A DNA stretch of 53,794 nt from positions 1 through 53,794 of the forward strand of contig DBXT01000005.1 of assembly GCA_002309615.1 (NCBI GenBank), given 5' to 3'. The notes below the pieces were generated by a model, which saw nothing but the letters and a program-made list of their open reading frames with translations, searched no databases and was not told where the DNA came from. The stretch comes from Bacteroidales bacterium UBA1205. Lineage in GTDB: Bacteria; Bacteroidota; Bacteroidia; Bacteroidales; WCHB1-69. The position numbers were made by a program, and so were the translations under genes. Below are positions 17,332-25,917 of this stretch, in pieces. Positions within the stretch are counted from its first letter, which is position 1, and every line of letters starts with the position of its first letter.

Positions 17332-17339
17332 TACCTTTG
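17332..17339 (+). promoter_or_regulatory. -7 promoter element of ugd
   Basis: TACCTTTG followed by C, 69 bases upstream of the ugd start codon. Confidence 0.55.
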
Positions 17340-17408
17340 CATTGCAATTTGCTTGTTTTTTCAAATTGTAAGTATAGTGAGTAGAAAAAATTTAAAAGTA
17401 AATCATAT

Positions 17409-18722
17409 ATGAGAACATTAATAGTTGGTACAGGTTATGTGGGATTGGTTACGGGAGCATGTTTTTCCGAAATGGGTATTCCCACTACTTGTATAGATGT
17501 AAATGTAAAAAAAATAGAAAATCTTAAAAAAGGCATATTACCTATATATGAGCCGGGTTTGGAGGCAATAGTGGAAAAAAACATCAAAGCCGGCCGTTTG
17601 GATTTTTCCACCTCATTACAAGATTGTTTGGATGATGCGGAGGTGATATTTACCGCCGTAGGCACTCCGCCGGATGAAGATGGAAGTGCCGATTTGCAAT
17701 ATGTGTTGGAGGTAGCCCGTACTATAGGGCAAAATATGAAGTCTTACAAATTGGTGGTTACCAAAAGCACCGTTCCTGTGGGTACGGCCAAATTGGTGCG
17801 TTCCACCATACAAGCCGAATTGGACAAACGAGGTTTGGATATAGTGTTTGATGTGGCTTCTAATCCGGAATTTTTGAAAGAAGGCGATGCCGTTAACGAT
17901 TTTATGAAACCCGACAGGGTGGTGGTAGGCGTGGAAAGCAAAAAAGCGGAAGAAATAATGGCACGTTTGTATCGTCCGTTTTTATTGAACAATTTTCGCG
18001 TGATATTCATGGATATAGCCTCTGCGGAAATGACAAAATATGCCGCTAACGCTATGTTGGCTACTCGTATCAGCTTCATGAACGATATTGCTAATTTATG
18101 CGAAAAAGTGGGTGCCAACGTCAATATGGTGCGTAAAGGAATAGGTTCGGACAGTCGTATAGGCAGCAAATTTTTATATGCCGGTTGCGGTTATGGCGGA
18201 AGCTGTTTTCCGAAGGATGTAAAAGCTTTGATAAAAATAGGAGAAAATGTAGGGCATAAAATGCGTATCATATCGGCGGTAGAAGAGGTGAACGAAAATC
18301 AAAAGATGGTGTTGTTTCATAAGTTGAATCATTATTTTAAGGGTGATATCAAAGGGAAAACCATTGCATTATGGGGTTTGTCGTTCAAGCCGGAGACCGA
18401 CGATATGCGGGAAGCTCCTTCTATAGTGATAGTGAACAAATTGTTGGAAGCCGGTTGTAAAGTACAGGCCTATGATCCTATTGCCATGCAAGAAGCTCAA
18501 CGTATATTGGGAGATAAAATCTTTTATTGTGATGATGTGTACAGTGCCGTCAACAATGCAGATGCTTTAATAGTGGTAACGGAATGGAAAGAATTCAGGG
18601 TTCCCACATGGGATGTTATACGTAAAGTTATGAAACAAGCGGTTATCTTTGACGGGCGTAATATTTATGACGCCAACGAATTGCGTTCCATGGGCTTTTA
18701 TTACGAAGGCATAGGATTTTAA
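17409..18722 (+). CDS. ugd: UDP-glucose 6-dehydrogenase
   Basis: 437 residues, normal for the UDP-glucose/GDP-mannose dehydrogenase family. It oxidises UDP-glucose to UDP-glucuronate with two NAD+, feeding capsule and lipopolysaccharide sugars. The N-terminal Rossmann motif is IVGTGYVGLVTG (5-16), the central domain carries Lys210 in AEMTKYAANA, and the catalytic cysteine is Cys266 in GYGGSCFPKD. The C-terminal UDP-binding domain contains ALWGLSFKPETDDMREAPS. No other sugar-nucleotide or glycosyltransferase genes lie nearby, so it is an orphan of its pathway here. Confidence 0.93.
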   Translation: MRTLIVGTGYVGLVTGACFSEMGIPTTCIDVNVKKIENLKKGILPIYEPGLEAIVEKNIKAGRLDFSTSLQDCLDDAEVIFTAVGTPPDEDGSADLQYVLEVARTIGQNMKSYKLVVTKSTVPVGTAKLVRSTIQAELDKRGLDIVFDVASNPEFLKEGDAVNDFMKPDRVVVGVESKKAEEIMARLYRPFLLNNFRVIFMDIASAEMTKYAANAMLATRISFMNDIANLCEKVGANVNMVRKGIGSDSRIGSKFLYAGCGYGGSCFPKDVKALIKIGENVGHKMRIISAVEEVNENQKMVLFHKLNHYFKGDIKGKTIALWGLSFKPETDDMREAPSIVIVNKLLEAGCKVQAYDPIAMQEAQRILGDKIFYCDDVYSAVNNADALIVVTEWKEFRVPTWDVIRKVMKQAVIFDGRNIYDANELRSMGFYYEGIGF

Positions 18723-18770
18723 TTATTGGTATTCCTTCATTGCAGAAACGAGAGGCAATGGTAAATATAA

Positions 18771-18803
18771 AAAAAACAGGGTCAATTTCGACCCTGTTTT
18801 TTT
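18771..18803. terminator. bidirectional terminator between ugd and pepC
   Basis: CAGGGTC (18777-18783) and GACCCTG (18790-18796) pair across a six-base loop, flanked by A and T runs that serve both converging transcripts. Confidence 0.85.
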
Positions 18804-18817
18804 ATATTGTATGAAGA

Positions 18818-20056
18818 TTATTTAATACCGAGTTTTTTCTTAATATCTTTCGGAATGGCATCTTTGTGCACTACTATATTCATGGTTTTGTAACGTACGA
18901 AAGCTTTACTTGCATAGAACATACCATGATAATCTCCATAGTCACCCCAACTATTTTTTACCATATAGTATTCATTACCTATTTGGTCTTTGGCAGTACC
19001 GTAAATAAGCATGCCGTGGTCATCGGTGGTTTCCCAGTTGTCATAAGCTATTTGGCGTTCTTCTTGGGTTACCCAGCGTTGAGGAGTGGGGTGTTGAGCT
19101 GCTTCGTCTTGTATTTGTTTAGCACTCATGCCTGTCCAATGAGCCATGTCGCTACCTTGAAGATTGGTACTGGAGGCATCGGTGGCCGGTAACACGCAAA
19201 AACCTTTACGCACGCCCATGCGGAATCCTTGTTCACTAACGTCCGATCCCCATGCAACAGTATAACCATTGGCTATAGCATTGTCCATTATCTGCATCAT
19301 TTCGTCAAGAGGAACATTGTAGCACAAGCTATGTCTCCAGTTATCTTGAATTTCCAAAGGAAATGCTTCGTAAAAAGGATGATGAGTATAAGAGGTGATG
19401 CCTACATAATCATCGGGATTTAATCCTAAACTTTCGTAAAAACTTTGCGGAGTATAAGATTTACCGTTGTAGGTAAATTTTTCAGGACATTCGCCCAAAT
19501 AGATGTCATGAACGGCTTTTACAGCCTTTTGCCACAACATTTCATTGTCTTTGTTGGTTTGTAATTTTTTCAATTTGTCGTTTTTGGCAATAGCGGCTAC
19601 CATAGCATCGGTGAGGGCGCTAAGTTCGTTGTGATTGGAAAGGGTATCTCCGTACATCACACCGGGACGCATTTCTTGTTCGGGAACCAAACCGTAGTGT
19701 TTCATGCCGTAGATTACATCGCTGAAAGCACCGCCTTGACTGAAACTTGCATCTCCGTGAGTGCGAACGGCAGCCATAGCTCTGTCTTGGTAGGTGTGGT
19801 GAACGATATACATTTCACTGAGGTCGTATTCACCTTTTCCCATACGTAACAATTCAGCTTCAATGAATCCCAAACCACTGTAGCACCAGCAGGTACCTGC
19901 TTGATTTTGGTTTTTAACGGGAGTAACAGGCAATTCTTTTACTATGCTGAATACATATCCGCTATCTTGTTTTGCTTCTTCTTTTTTTTCTTGTGCTTGT
20001 GATACCAAAGGCAATGCCAATAGGGCAGCCATGGTAAGAATACTCAATTTTTTCAT
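18818..20056 (-). CDS. pepC: C1-type aminopeptidase C (bleomycin hydrolase family), exported
   Basis: 412 residues with a signal peptide (1-21), so it acts outside the cytoplasm, unlike the cytoplasmic PepC of lactic acid bacteria. The papain-type active site shows oxyanion Gln50, catalytic Cys56 in AGTCWCYS, the His in TTDDHGMLIYG and the Asn in VKNSWGDYG. It should trim peptides from the N-terminus. It is the last gene of the run transketolase C-half - ridA - pepC, 18 bases after ridA. The C-terminus ends KDIKKKLGIK, without a T9SS domain, so a periplasmic location is likely. Confidence 0.85.
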   Translation of the reverse strand: MKKLSILTMAALLALPLVSQAQEKKEEAKQDSGYVFSIVKELPVTPVKNQNQAGTCWCYSGLGFIEAELLRMGKGEYDLSEMYIVHHTYQDRAMAAVRTHGDASFSQGGAFSDVIYGMKHYGLVPEQEMRPGVMYGDTLSNHNELSALTDAMVAAIAKNDKLKKLQTNKDNEMLWQKAVKAVHDIYLGECPEKFTYNGKSYTPQSFYESLGLNPDDYVGITSYTHHPFYEAFPLEIQDNWRHSLCYNVPLDEMMQIMDNAIANGYTVAWGSDVSEQGFRMGVRKGFCVLPATDASSTNLQGSDMAHWTGMSAKQIQDEAAQHPTPQRWVTQEERQIAYDNWETTDDHGMLIYGTAKDQIGNEYYMVKNSWGDYGDYHGMFYASKAFVRYKTMNIVVHKDAIPKDIKKKLGIK

Positions 20057-20074
20057 ACTTAAATTCTTGTTTTA

Positions 20075-20452
20075 TTATTTAATTGCTATACTTTCTATTT
20101 CCACCAAAACTCCTTTGGGTAAATCCCTGACGGCAAAGGCCGCTCTTGCAGGGCAATCTTCCGGAAAATATTTGGCATACACTTCATTCATAGGACCAAA
20201 ATTGGCTATATCGCTCAACAAACAAGTGGTTTTTACTATATTTTTAAAATCATAGCCCGCTTCTTTGAGTATGGCTTCTATGTTTTTCATCACTTGTTCT
20301 GTTTGTGCTGTAATTCCTGACGGAACATCCCCTGTAGCAGGGTTTACAGGTATTTGACCGGATATAAACAACATATTGCCGGCTTCAACAGCTTGACTAT
20401 AAGGACCTATAGCTGCAGGAGCTTTTTCGGTATGGATTATTTTTTTTGTCAT
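20075..20452 (-). CDS. ridA: RidA family enamine/imine deaminase
   Basis: 125 residues, the standard RidA size. It hydrolyses reactive enamine or imine intermediates made by pyridoxal-phosphate enzymes such as threonine dehydratase. Family features are APAAIGPYSQA at the N-terminus, ISGQIPVNP, and PARAAFAVRDLP with the substrate-binding Arg103. It is 21 bases downstream of the transketolase half and 18 bases upstream of pepC. Confidence 0.93.
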   Translation of the reverse strand: MTKKIIHTEKAPAAIGPYSQAVEAGNMLFISGQIPVNPATGDVPSGITAQTEQVMKNIEAILKEAGYDFKNIVKTTCLLSDIANFGPMNEVYAKYFPEDCPARAAFAVRDLPKGVLVEIESIAIK

Positions 20453-20473
20453 ATTATATATTTTTTTAATTAA

Positions 20474-21430
20474 TTATGCTTTTCTGGCTATTGCTTTTAA
20501 AGCGGCATTCACTATATCTTCTTCGGTAAGATGATATGTTTTTAATAATTCCGAAGGAGTACCGCTTTCTCCGAATTTGTCATCTACGGCTACATATTCC
20601 TGCGGGCAAGGGAAATTGCGCACTATCACCTGGGCTATGCTGTCACCCAAACCTCCGTTAAACAAATGCTCTTCTGCGGTAACCGCACAACGGGTTTTGC
20701 GTATGGATTTTATAATGCGTTCCTCATCCAAAGGCTTAATGGTGTGAATGTTTATCACTTCGGCACTAATACCTTTTTGGTATAATATATAGGCTGCTTG
20801 TAAAGCATGATATACCATGTGGCCGGTAGCAAATATACTTACATCACCGCCTTCATTCATAATCAAAGCTTTACCTATTTTAAATTCGTGATTTGCAGGA
20901 GTAAAATTAGGCACTTTGGGCCTGCCGAAACGCAAATACACCGGACCCTTATACCGGGCTATGGCAATAGTGGCCGCCTTGGTTTGGTTAAAATCACAAG
21001 GATTGATAACAACCATATTCGGTAAGGCTTTCATCATGCCCAAATCTTCCATCACTTGATGAGTGGCTCCGTCTTCTCCGAGGGTAATGCCGGCATGCGA
21101 ACCGCATATTTTTACATTAGTATTGGAATAAGCTACAGCCATGCGTATTTGGTCTAACACACGACTGGTGCAAAAGTTGGCAAACGATCCCACAAAGGGA
21201 ATTTTACCTGCTATAGACATGCCCGCAGCCATACCAACCATGTTGGCTTCGGCTATGCCTACTTGGAAAAAACGTTCAGGAAATGCTTTGGCAAAACTGT
21301 CCATTTTTACCGAACCCGTTAAATCGGCACACAATGCCACCACATTTTCATTTTGTTTACCGGCTTCTAACAAACCTTCTCCAAAACCCGACCTTGTATC
21401 TTTGGTTTCTGTGTATTTTAATTCCTGCAT
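20474..21430 (-). CDS. transketolase, C-terminal subunit (split transketolase)
   Basis: 318 residues covering only the pyrimidine-binding and C-terminal domains of transketolase. It begins at the segment TRSGFGEGLLEAG and contains the TPP-activating Glu region (FFQVGIAEANMVGMAAGMS), HAGITLGEDGATHQ, and the C-terminal VTAEEHLFNGGLGDSIA. The thiamine diphosphate (GDG) domain is missing. Split transketolases are known, normally with both halves adjacent, but here the neighbours are ridA downstream and a divergent gene upstream. The N-terminal partner must be elsewhere in the genome. First gene of the operon with ridA and pepC. Confidence 0.88.
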   Translation of the reverse strand: MQELKYTETKDTRSGFGEGLLEAGKQNENVVALCADLTGSVKMDSFAKAFPERFFQVGIAEANMVGMAAGMSIAGKIPFVGSFANFCTSRVLDQIRMAVAYSNTNVKICGSHAGITLGEDGATHQVMEDLGMMKALPNMVVINPCDFNQTKAATIAIARYKGPVYLRFGRPKVPNFTPANHEFKIGKALIMNEGGDVSIFATGHMVYHALQAAYILYQKGISAEVINIHTIKPLDEERIIKSIRKTRCAVTAEEHLFNGGLGDSIAQVIVRNFPCPQEYVAVDDKFGESGTPSELLKTYHLTEEDIVNAALKAIARKA

Positions 21431-21452
21431 AATTATGTTAATATTAATTTTG

Positions 21453-21460
21453 CAAAAATA
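21453..21460 (-). promoter_or_regulatory. -7 promoter element of the transketolase-ridA-pepC operon
   Basis: The minus strand reads TATTTTTG followed by C, preceded by AAAATGT (TGn extension), 22 bases from the start codon. Confidence 0.5.
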
Positions 21461-21529
21461 ACATTTTGGAATGAAACAAACGGCATTTGTTAAAATTATT
21501 TTCTTTTACCCTATTTCAACGAAAAATGG

Positions 21530-21537
21530 TATCTTTG
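21530..21537 (+). promoter_or_regulatory. -7 promoter element of the lytic transglycosylase operon
   Basis: TATCTTTG followed by C, preceded by AAAAATGG (TGn extension), 31 bases from the ATG at 21569. Confidence 0.6.
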
Positions 21538-21568
21538 CATTTCGATTTGCTAAAACTAATAGTATATA

Positions 21569-22966
21569 ATGTATTCTATGCCTAAACGTATTTTTATCTT
21601 ATTGTTTATCATTGCTTTATATGGCAAATCGATAGCTCAAACGCCTATCAAGAGTTCTATTCAAGCCGATTCCACCATTATAGAACAATTGGACAAGCTG
21701 ATGAATTCTTGGTATGCCAAAAAAGCATTGTACCAAGAAAAATCGCAAACACCTTTCAAAGAACCTGTCCTGAATACGGCACAAGAAGATTCGGTAATGA
21801 TGATACGGTTGCGTGCTTTGACGGATAAAACGGTGTTTCCCATGGTGTTTAACGAAGAAATTCGCAATTACATACGCCTTTATCTTAATCGTAAATCGCA
21901 AGTGTCCATATTGTTGGGTTTGGCAAAATATTATTTCCCCATGTTTGAGGAAATACTTGATAAATACGGTTGTCCTGTAGAATTACGCTATCTGGCGGTA
22001 ATAGAATCGGCTCTTAATCCCAATGCAGTGTCCAGAGCAGGAGCCACCGGCTTGTGGCAATTTATGTACAACACCGGTAAAATGTACGGATTAGAGGTGA
22101 ACACTTTGTTAGACTATCGCCGCGACCCGTTGCGGGCTACCGATGCCGCTGCCCGTCATTTGAAAGACTTGAGCGAAACCTTCATGGGAGATTGGGTGTT
22201 GGCCATGGCTGCCTACAATTGTGGTGCAGGCAATGTGAAAAAAGCCATACTCCGTTCGGGCGGAAAATTCAATTTTTGGGAAATCTATCGTTATTTACCT
22301 AAGGAAACACGTGGTTATATTCCCGCTTTTTATGGTGCATGGTATGCCATGTCGTATTATGATAAATACGGCATTACCGATACCCAAGCCAAATTCGGAC
22401 AAGTGGACACGGTACATGTAGATCAAAAAATGCATTTTATGCAAATATCCGAAGTGATAGGCATACCATTAGATGAATTAAAAGCACTCAATCCCCAATA
22501 CAAAAAAAGTATAGTCCCCGTTTCCAATGATACCATGTCATTGATATTGCCCGTTAATTATATCAATAAATTCTTAATGGAAAAAGATAGTATTTGTAAC
22601 TATCAACGAGACAGCTTCTTTAATAATGCAGTGATAGCGGAAAGCATATTCAACAAAGGAGTAACCATCTCCTCTACCGATAGTTGCGATTACCGCATGG
22701 AAGCCCGCTATCATATAGTGAAAGCAGGGGAAAGTTTATCTATCATAGCACGTAAATATGGCACCAATATCACGGAATTGGCACATTTGAACAAAATAAA
22801 TATCAACACCACCATACATCCCAATCAAAAAATATTGATAGGATATAGAAAAATACCTATTCCCAAACCGGTTACGGTTCCTAAAGACAGCACTAAAACA
22901 CAGCCTTTAGACAGCCTTGTAACTTCTTCTATTGACAGTGCAAACGTTCATCCTGCCACGCCATGA
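21569..22966 (+). CDS. mltD: membrane-bound lytic murein transglycosylase D-like (SLT + LysM)
   Basis: 465 residues. A signal peptide (about 1-23, ending SIAQ) is followed by an SLT domain (about 115-235) with catalytic Glu146 in AVIESALNP, then SRAGATGLWQFM and MAAYNCGAGNV. A degenerate LysM-like stretch lies around 283-330 and a clear LysM at 381-425 (HIVKAGESLSIIARKYG). It should cleave peptidoglycan glycan strands to 1,6-anhydro products in the periplasm. It heads a five-gene run with truB, DUF3109, an ECF sigma and its membrane partner, and overlaps truB by four bases. Confidence 0.9.
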   Translation: MYSMPKRIFILLFIIALYGKSIAQTPIKSSIQADSTIIEQLDKLMNSWYAKKALYQEKSQTPFKEPVLNTAQEDSVMMIRLRALTDKTVFPMVFNEEIRNYIRLYLNRKSQVSILLGLAKYYFPMFEEILDKYGCPVELRYLAVIESALNPNAVSRAGATGLWQFMYNTGKMYGLEVNTLLDYRRDPLRATDAAARHLKDLSETFMGDWVLAMAAYNCGAGNVKKAILRSGGKFNFWEIYRYLPKETRGYIPAFYGAWYAMSYYDKYGITDTQAKFGQVDTVHVDQKMHFMQISEVIGIPLDELKALNPQYKKSIVPVSNDTMSLILPVNYINKFLMEKDSICNYQRDSFFNNAVIAESIFNKGVTISSTDSCDYRMEARYHIVKAGESLSIIARKYGTNITELAHLNKININTTIHPNQKILIGYRKIPIPKPVTVPKDSTKTQPLDSLVTSSIDSANVHPATP

Positions 22967-23706
22967 TAGTTTGTAATATTCATGATATTGATATAGAGAA
23001 CGGTAGTATATTGTTGGTTGACAAGCCGTTAAGATGGACGTCTTTTGATGTTGTCAATAAGATAAAACATGCTGTCAAGCAGGAATGGGGAATAAAGAAA
23101 TTTAAAATCGGTCATGCCGGAACTTTAGATCCCTTGGCTACGGGATTGTTGATAGTGTGTGTAGGAAAATATACCAAACAAATATCGCTCATTCAAGACT
23201 TGCCCAAAACATACCGTGGTACCTTAGTGTTAGGAGCCACCACTTTAAGTTGTGATTTGGAGCACCAACCCGAAAATTTCAAGCCTTATGAGCATCTTAC
23301 CGATAGCGATTTAGAGGGGGTGAAGAAATTGTTTACAGGCGATATTATGCAAGTGCCTCCCGTTTTTTCTGCAGTGCGGGTAGAAGGGCGGAGAGCTTTT
23401 GATTTAGCCCGCAAGGGGCAAGATGACGTTCCGCTTACAGCCAAGCAGATACATATATACCGTTTTGAATTAACCCGCATTGCTCTTCCCGAAGTGGATT
23501 TTGAAATACAATGCAGTAAAGGTACGTATATTCGTGCCATTGCCCGCGATATAGGCGAAAAGTTGGGATGCGGAGCTTATTTAAGTGCCTTGCGTAGAAC
23601 TCAAATAGGAGATTTTTCTTTGGAACATCCTTTTTCTTTTGAAGAATTAATGCTTCCTGACAGACCCCGAAGAGAGCGTAAGCATAAAAAAAATTTTGAA
23701 CTTTAA
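22963..23706 (+). CDS. truB: tRNA pseudouridine(55) synthase
   Basis: 247 residues, typical for bacterial TruB, which converts U55 in the T-loop of tRNAs to pseudouridine. The catalytic Asp56 sits in KIGHAGTLDPLATGLL. KPLRWTSFDVV at the N-terminus and FEIQCSKGTYIRAIARDIG later are also diagnostic. The long C-terminal PUA domain of some TruB proteins is absent; a short basic tail replaces it. It overlaps the lytic transglycosylase gene (ATGA), so the two are translationally coupled. Confidence 0.94.
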   Translation: MIVCNIHDIDIENGSILLVDKPLRWTSFDVVNKIKHAVKQEWGIKKFKIGHAGTLDPLATGLLIVCVGKYTKQISLIQDLPKTYRGTLVLGATTLSCDLEHQPENFKPYEHLTDSDLEGVKKLFTGDIMQVPPVFSAVRVEGRRAFDLARKGQDDVPLTAKQIHIYRFELTRIALPEVDFEIQCSKGTYIRAIARDIGEKLGCGAYLSALRRTQIGDFSLEHPFSFEELMLPDRPRRERKHKKNFEL

Positions 23707-23718
23707 TACACCTTCAAT

Positions 23719-24285
23719 ATGCTAATAGTGGATAATGTGTTAATAGACGAAGATTTGTTCAGTGAATGCTTTTGTTGCAATTTGTCACATTGTCATGGCA
23801 TTTGTTGTGTAGAAGGTGATGCTGGAGCCCCTTTGGAAGAAGAGGAAGTGGGCATAATAGAAGATGCTGTGGATAAAATTCTGCCTTATCTTAATGAGGA
23901 TGCAAAGAAAGTGATATCTGAATACGGCACTTTTGACTATGATATGGAAGGCCAGTTGGTTACACCGCTGGTGCACGATAGAGAATGTGTATTTGTGTAT
24001 TACGAACAACAAGTGGCAAAATGTGCTATAGAGCAAGCGTATCTGGACGGAAAAATCAAGTTTCGCAAGCCCGTATCTTGCCATTTGTATCCCATACGTA
24101 TAGAGAAATTTCCTTATTACGAACGTTTAATCTATCATCGTTGGGAGGTGTGCCAAACGGCCGTAATATTAGGTAAAGAAAAGAAAATCAGTGTTTTTGG
24201 ATTCTTACAAGAACCTCTTTCCCGTAAATACGGGAACAATTGGATAAAAAAAGTTAAAAAACTGAAAAACATAAGCAACTTTTAG
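23719..24285 (+). CDS. DUF3109 family cysteine-rich protein
   Basis: 188 residues with a cysteine-dense N-terminus (FCCNLSHCHGICCVEGDAG) plus further Cys around CVFVYYEQQVAKC, VSCHLYP and VCQ. This matches DUF3109, a family related to the Fe-S/zinc-cluster UPF0153 proteins. The cysteines suggest a bound metal cluster, but no reaction is known. It begins 12 bases after truB and lies 33 bases before the sigma factor gene. Confidence 0.75.
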   Translation: MLIVDNVLIDEDLFSECFCCNLSHCHGICCVEGDAGAPLEEEEVGIIEDAVDKILPYLNEDAKKVISEYGTFDYDMEGQLVTPLVHDRECVFVYYEQQVAKCAIEQAYLDGKIKFRKPVSCHLYPIRIEKFPYYERLIYHRWEVCQTAVILGKEKKISVFGFLQEPLSRKYGNNWIKKVKKLKNISNF

Positions 24286-24318
24286 GAATATTCTTTCGTC
24301 TTAACTACGAATTTGATT

Positions 24319-24858
24319 ATGCTGTCCGATGATGAACTAATAGATAAATGCATTCAAAGCAATGACAGGCAGGCGCAAAAAGAGCTTTACAATCGCTATA
24401 GTGCCGTTATGTTCGCTATATGTTTGCGTTATATGCCCACCTATGAAGATGCCGAAGATGCACTTGTAACAGGGTTTACTTCTATTTTCACCAAATTGAA
24501 CAGCTTTCAAAACAAAGGTTCTTTTGAAGGTTGGATGAGAAGAATAATGGTAAATAACGCCATTTCTATGTTGCGGAGCAATAGCAAATATGCTGTTACT
24601 TTAAACGAAGATGCAATGTATGATTTGCAAAGCCCGCATAATACTATAGAAAGCGGTATGAACGCCAAAGATATAATAGCACTCATAAGGCAATTGCCTA
24701 CCGGCTATCGTTCGGTGTTTAACCTATATGCCATAGAAGGTTATAGTTATGAAGAAATTGCCGAAATGCTTAATATCAATATAGGAACGGTACGTTCCCA
24801 ATTGTTCAAAGCCAGAAAGATACTGCAAGATAAACTAACAGAGCATGACAGAAAATAA
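24319..24858 (+). CDS. ECF-type RNA polymerase sigma factor
   Basis: 179 residues from the ATG at 24319; a TTG two codons earlier is less likely. Sigma region 2 is about 18-85 (LYNRYSAVMFAICLRYMPTYEDAEDAL, and later SFEGWMRRIMVNNAI). Region 4 is about 118-175 with YRSVFNLYAIEGYSYEEIAEM and the helix-turn-helix NINIGTVRSQLFKARKIL. There are no regions 1 or 3, as in extracytoplasmic-function sigmas. It overlaps the next gene by 14 bases, so sigma and membrane partner are coupled in the usual sigma/anti-sigma way. The target promoters are unknown; the adjacent surface operon is a candidate. Confidence 0.9.
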   Translation: MLSDDELIDKCIQSNDRQAQKELYNRYSAVMFAICLRYMPTYEDAEDALVTGFTSIFTKLNSFQNKGSFEGWMRRIMVNNAISMLRSNSKYAVTLNEDAMYDLQSPHNTIESGMNAKDIIALIRQLPTGYRSVFNLYAIEGYSYEEIAEMLNINIGTVRSQLFKARKILQDKLTEHDRK

Positions 24859-25735
24859 GATAAACGACCAATTGTTTGATAAACAATTGCAAAACTTACT
24901 CCAAGGGCATCAAGAAACACCTTCCGGTGCTTGTTGGGATAAGCTTGCTTGTCAATTGGATAAATTGGCTTCGCCCGTTCATACAGTTCCTCATGCAGGC
25001 AAAGTTTTATCATCGTGGATAATGAAAGCGGTAATCCCTATTGTTGCCGTTACCGGCATTGCCATAGGGGTGGTTTTGCTCACAAAGCCGGCAGAAAAAG
25101 AAGATGTAGCTGATGCCGATACCAATATTATGCTTGCCCCCACCGATAACAACAGCTCTTCAATAGAAAAAGAATCCGTTATAATTCCCCAAAAAACATA
25201 TTCCGACGAAACAACCGTTCCACAGCCCTCATTGCTAACAGAAAATAATGAAAGTGAAGCAACTACAGATAACAATATTGCCCCTTCTACGGCGGAAATG
25301 AATTCCGATGAAGACATTCCCGTTGCAAAAGAATCGGTTGCAGAAGCCGCATCGGTTTCCGCTCCTGCTCAAGTAAGCGAGAAAAAGCCTGCGGAAAACA
25401 ACAATAAGGAAAAAACCGCTGTACCTCCCGCCATCGACACACCGAAAGAAAACGAACAGCCTGTAGCGGAACCGGCTGATTTGTTTATTCCCAATATCAT
25501 CACTCCCAATGGCGATAATTACAACGATTGTTTGGAAATATTCGGTATGGAAAATACAAGTCTTAACCATATCATTATTTTCACCATGCAGGGCAAGGTG
25601 ATATATAGCAAAGAAAATTATAACAACGATTGGTGTCCCGATAATTTGCCCGACGGAGTTTACTACTTCTATTTCAAGTATATACACCAAGGAGTACAAT
25701 TCCTTCGCAAAGGCTCTATTACCATCAAACGATAA
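24845..25735 (+). CDS. putative membrane anti-sigma factor with T9SS type B (gliding-motility C-terminal) domain
   Basis: 296 residues. Residues 1-57 are a small soluble domain containing ETPSGACWDKLACQLDK, which resembles the 'P-x-x-x-W-x-x-i-x-x-x-L' segment found in many Bacteroidota anti-sigma-type proteins. One membrane span covers about 58-80. Residues 81-210 form a low-complexity linker rich in Glu, Pro, Thr and Ala. The last 85 residues (FIPNIITPNGDNYNDCLEIF to the end SITIKR) are a gliding-motility-associated C-terminal domain, used as a type B T9SS sorting signal. The anchor is in the middle and not an N-terminal signal peptide, so a plain T9SS substrate is unlikely. The layout suggests an anti-sigma whose outer end can meet the T9SS machinery. 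Confidence 0.7.
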   Translation: MTENKINDQLFDKQLQNLLQGHQETPSGACWDKLACQLDKLASPVHTVPHAGKVLSSWIMKAVIPIVAVTGIAIGVVLLTKPAEKEDVADADTNIMLAPTDNNSSSIEKESVIIPQKTYSDETTVPQPSLLTENNESEATTDNNIAPSTAEMNSDEDIPVAKESVAEAASVSAPAQVSEKKPAENNNKEKTAVPPAIDTPKENEQPVAEPADLFIPNIITPNGDNYNDCLEIFGMENTSLNHIIIFTMQGKVIYSKENYNNDWCPDNLPDGVYYFYFKYIHQGVQFLRKGSITIKR

Positions 25736-25917
25736 GAAAATCAGACATTTCCTTTGATTTTTGCATGCATCATGCCAAAAAAGGAAGAGACAAGAAGGTT
25801 ATTTATTCGTCCGATAGATAATAACTTGTTGATTTTAAGCGTATCGTGCTTTTAGTAGAGTAATATTTTCACATTGTTTTTTTTACTATCTTTGCAACTT
25901 TGATAGTTATTATACAG
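25736..25917. other. intergenic region before the surface operon
   Basis: A weak AT-rich inverted repeat (AAAATCA at 25737-25743, TGATTTT at 25755-25761) just after the stop codon could act as a poor terminator. The -7 element for the next operon is at the right end. Nothing else is supported. Confidence 0.4.
25887..25894 (+). promoter_or_regulatory. -7 promoter element of the PCMD-TonB receptor operon
   Basis: TATCTTTG followed by C, 23 bases upstream of ATG 25918. It rules out the TTG at 25900 as start, since transcription would begin at about that position. Confidence 0.6.

Larger units (their letters stand above)
17160..17408. other. divergent promoter region
   Basis: This 249-base AT-rich stretch between the subtilisin gene and ugd carries one -7 element for each gene. 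No open frame or strong hairpin is evident. Confidence 0.55.

Noticed and set aside
24845..25735. FecR-type anti-sigma factor
   Set aside because: No FecR domain is present after the membrane span; the outer part is a low-complexity linker and a T9SS-type domain.
25761..25778. Second sigma-54-like sequence on the minus strand (TTGGCATGATGCATGC)
   Set aside because: The spacing is right but both boxes deviate from consensus, and nothing is encoded downstream on that strand. Probably chance from the overlapping ATGCAT palindrome.
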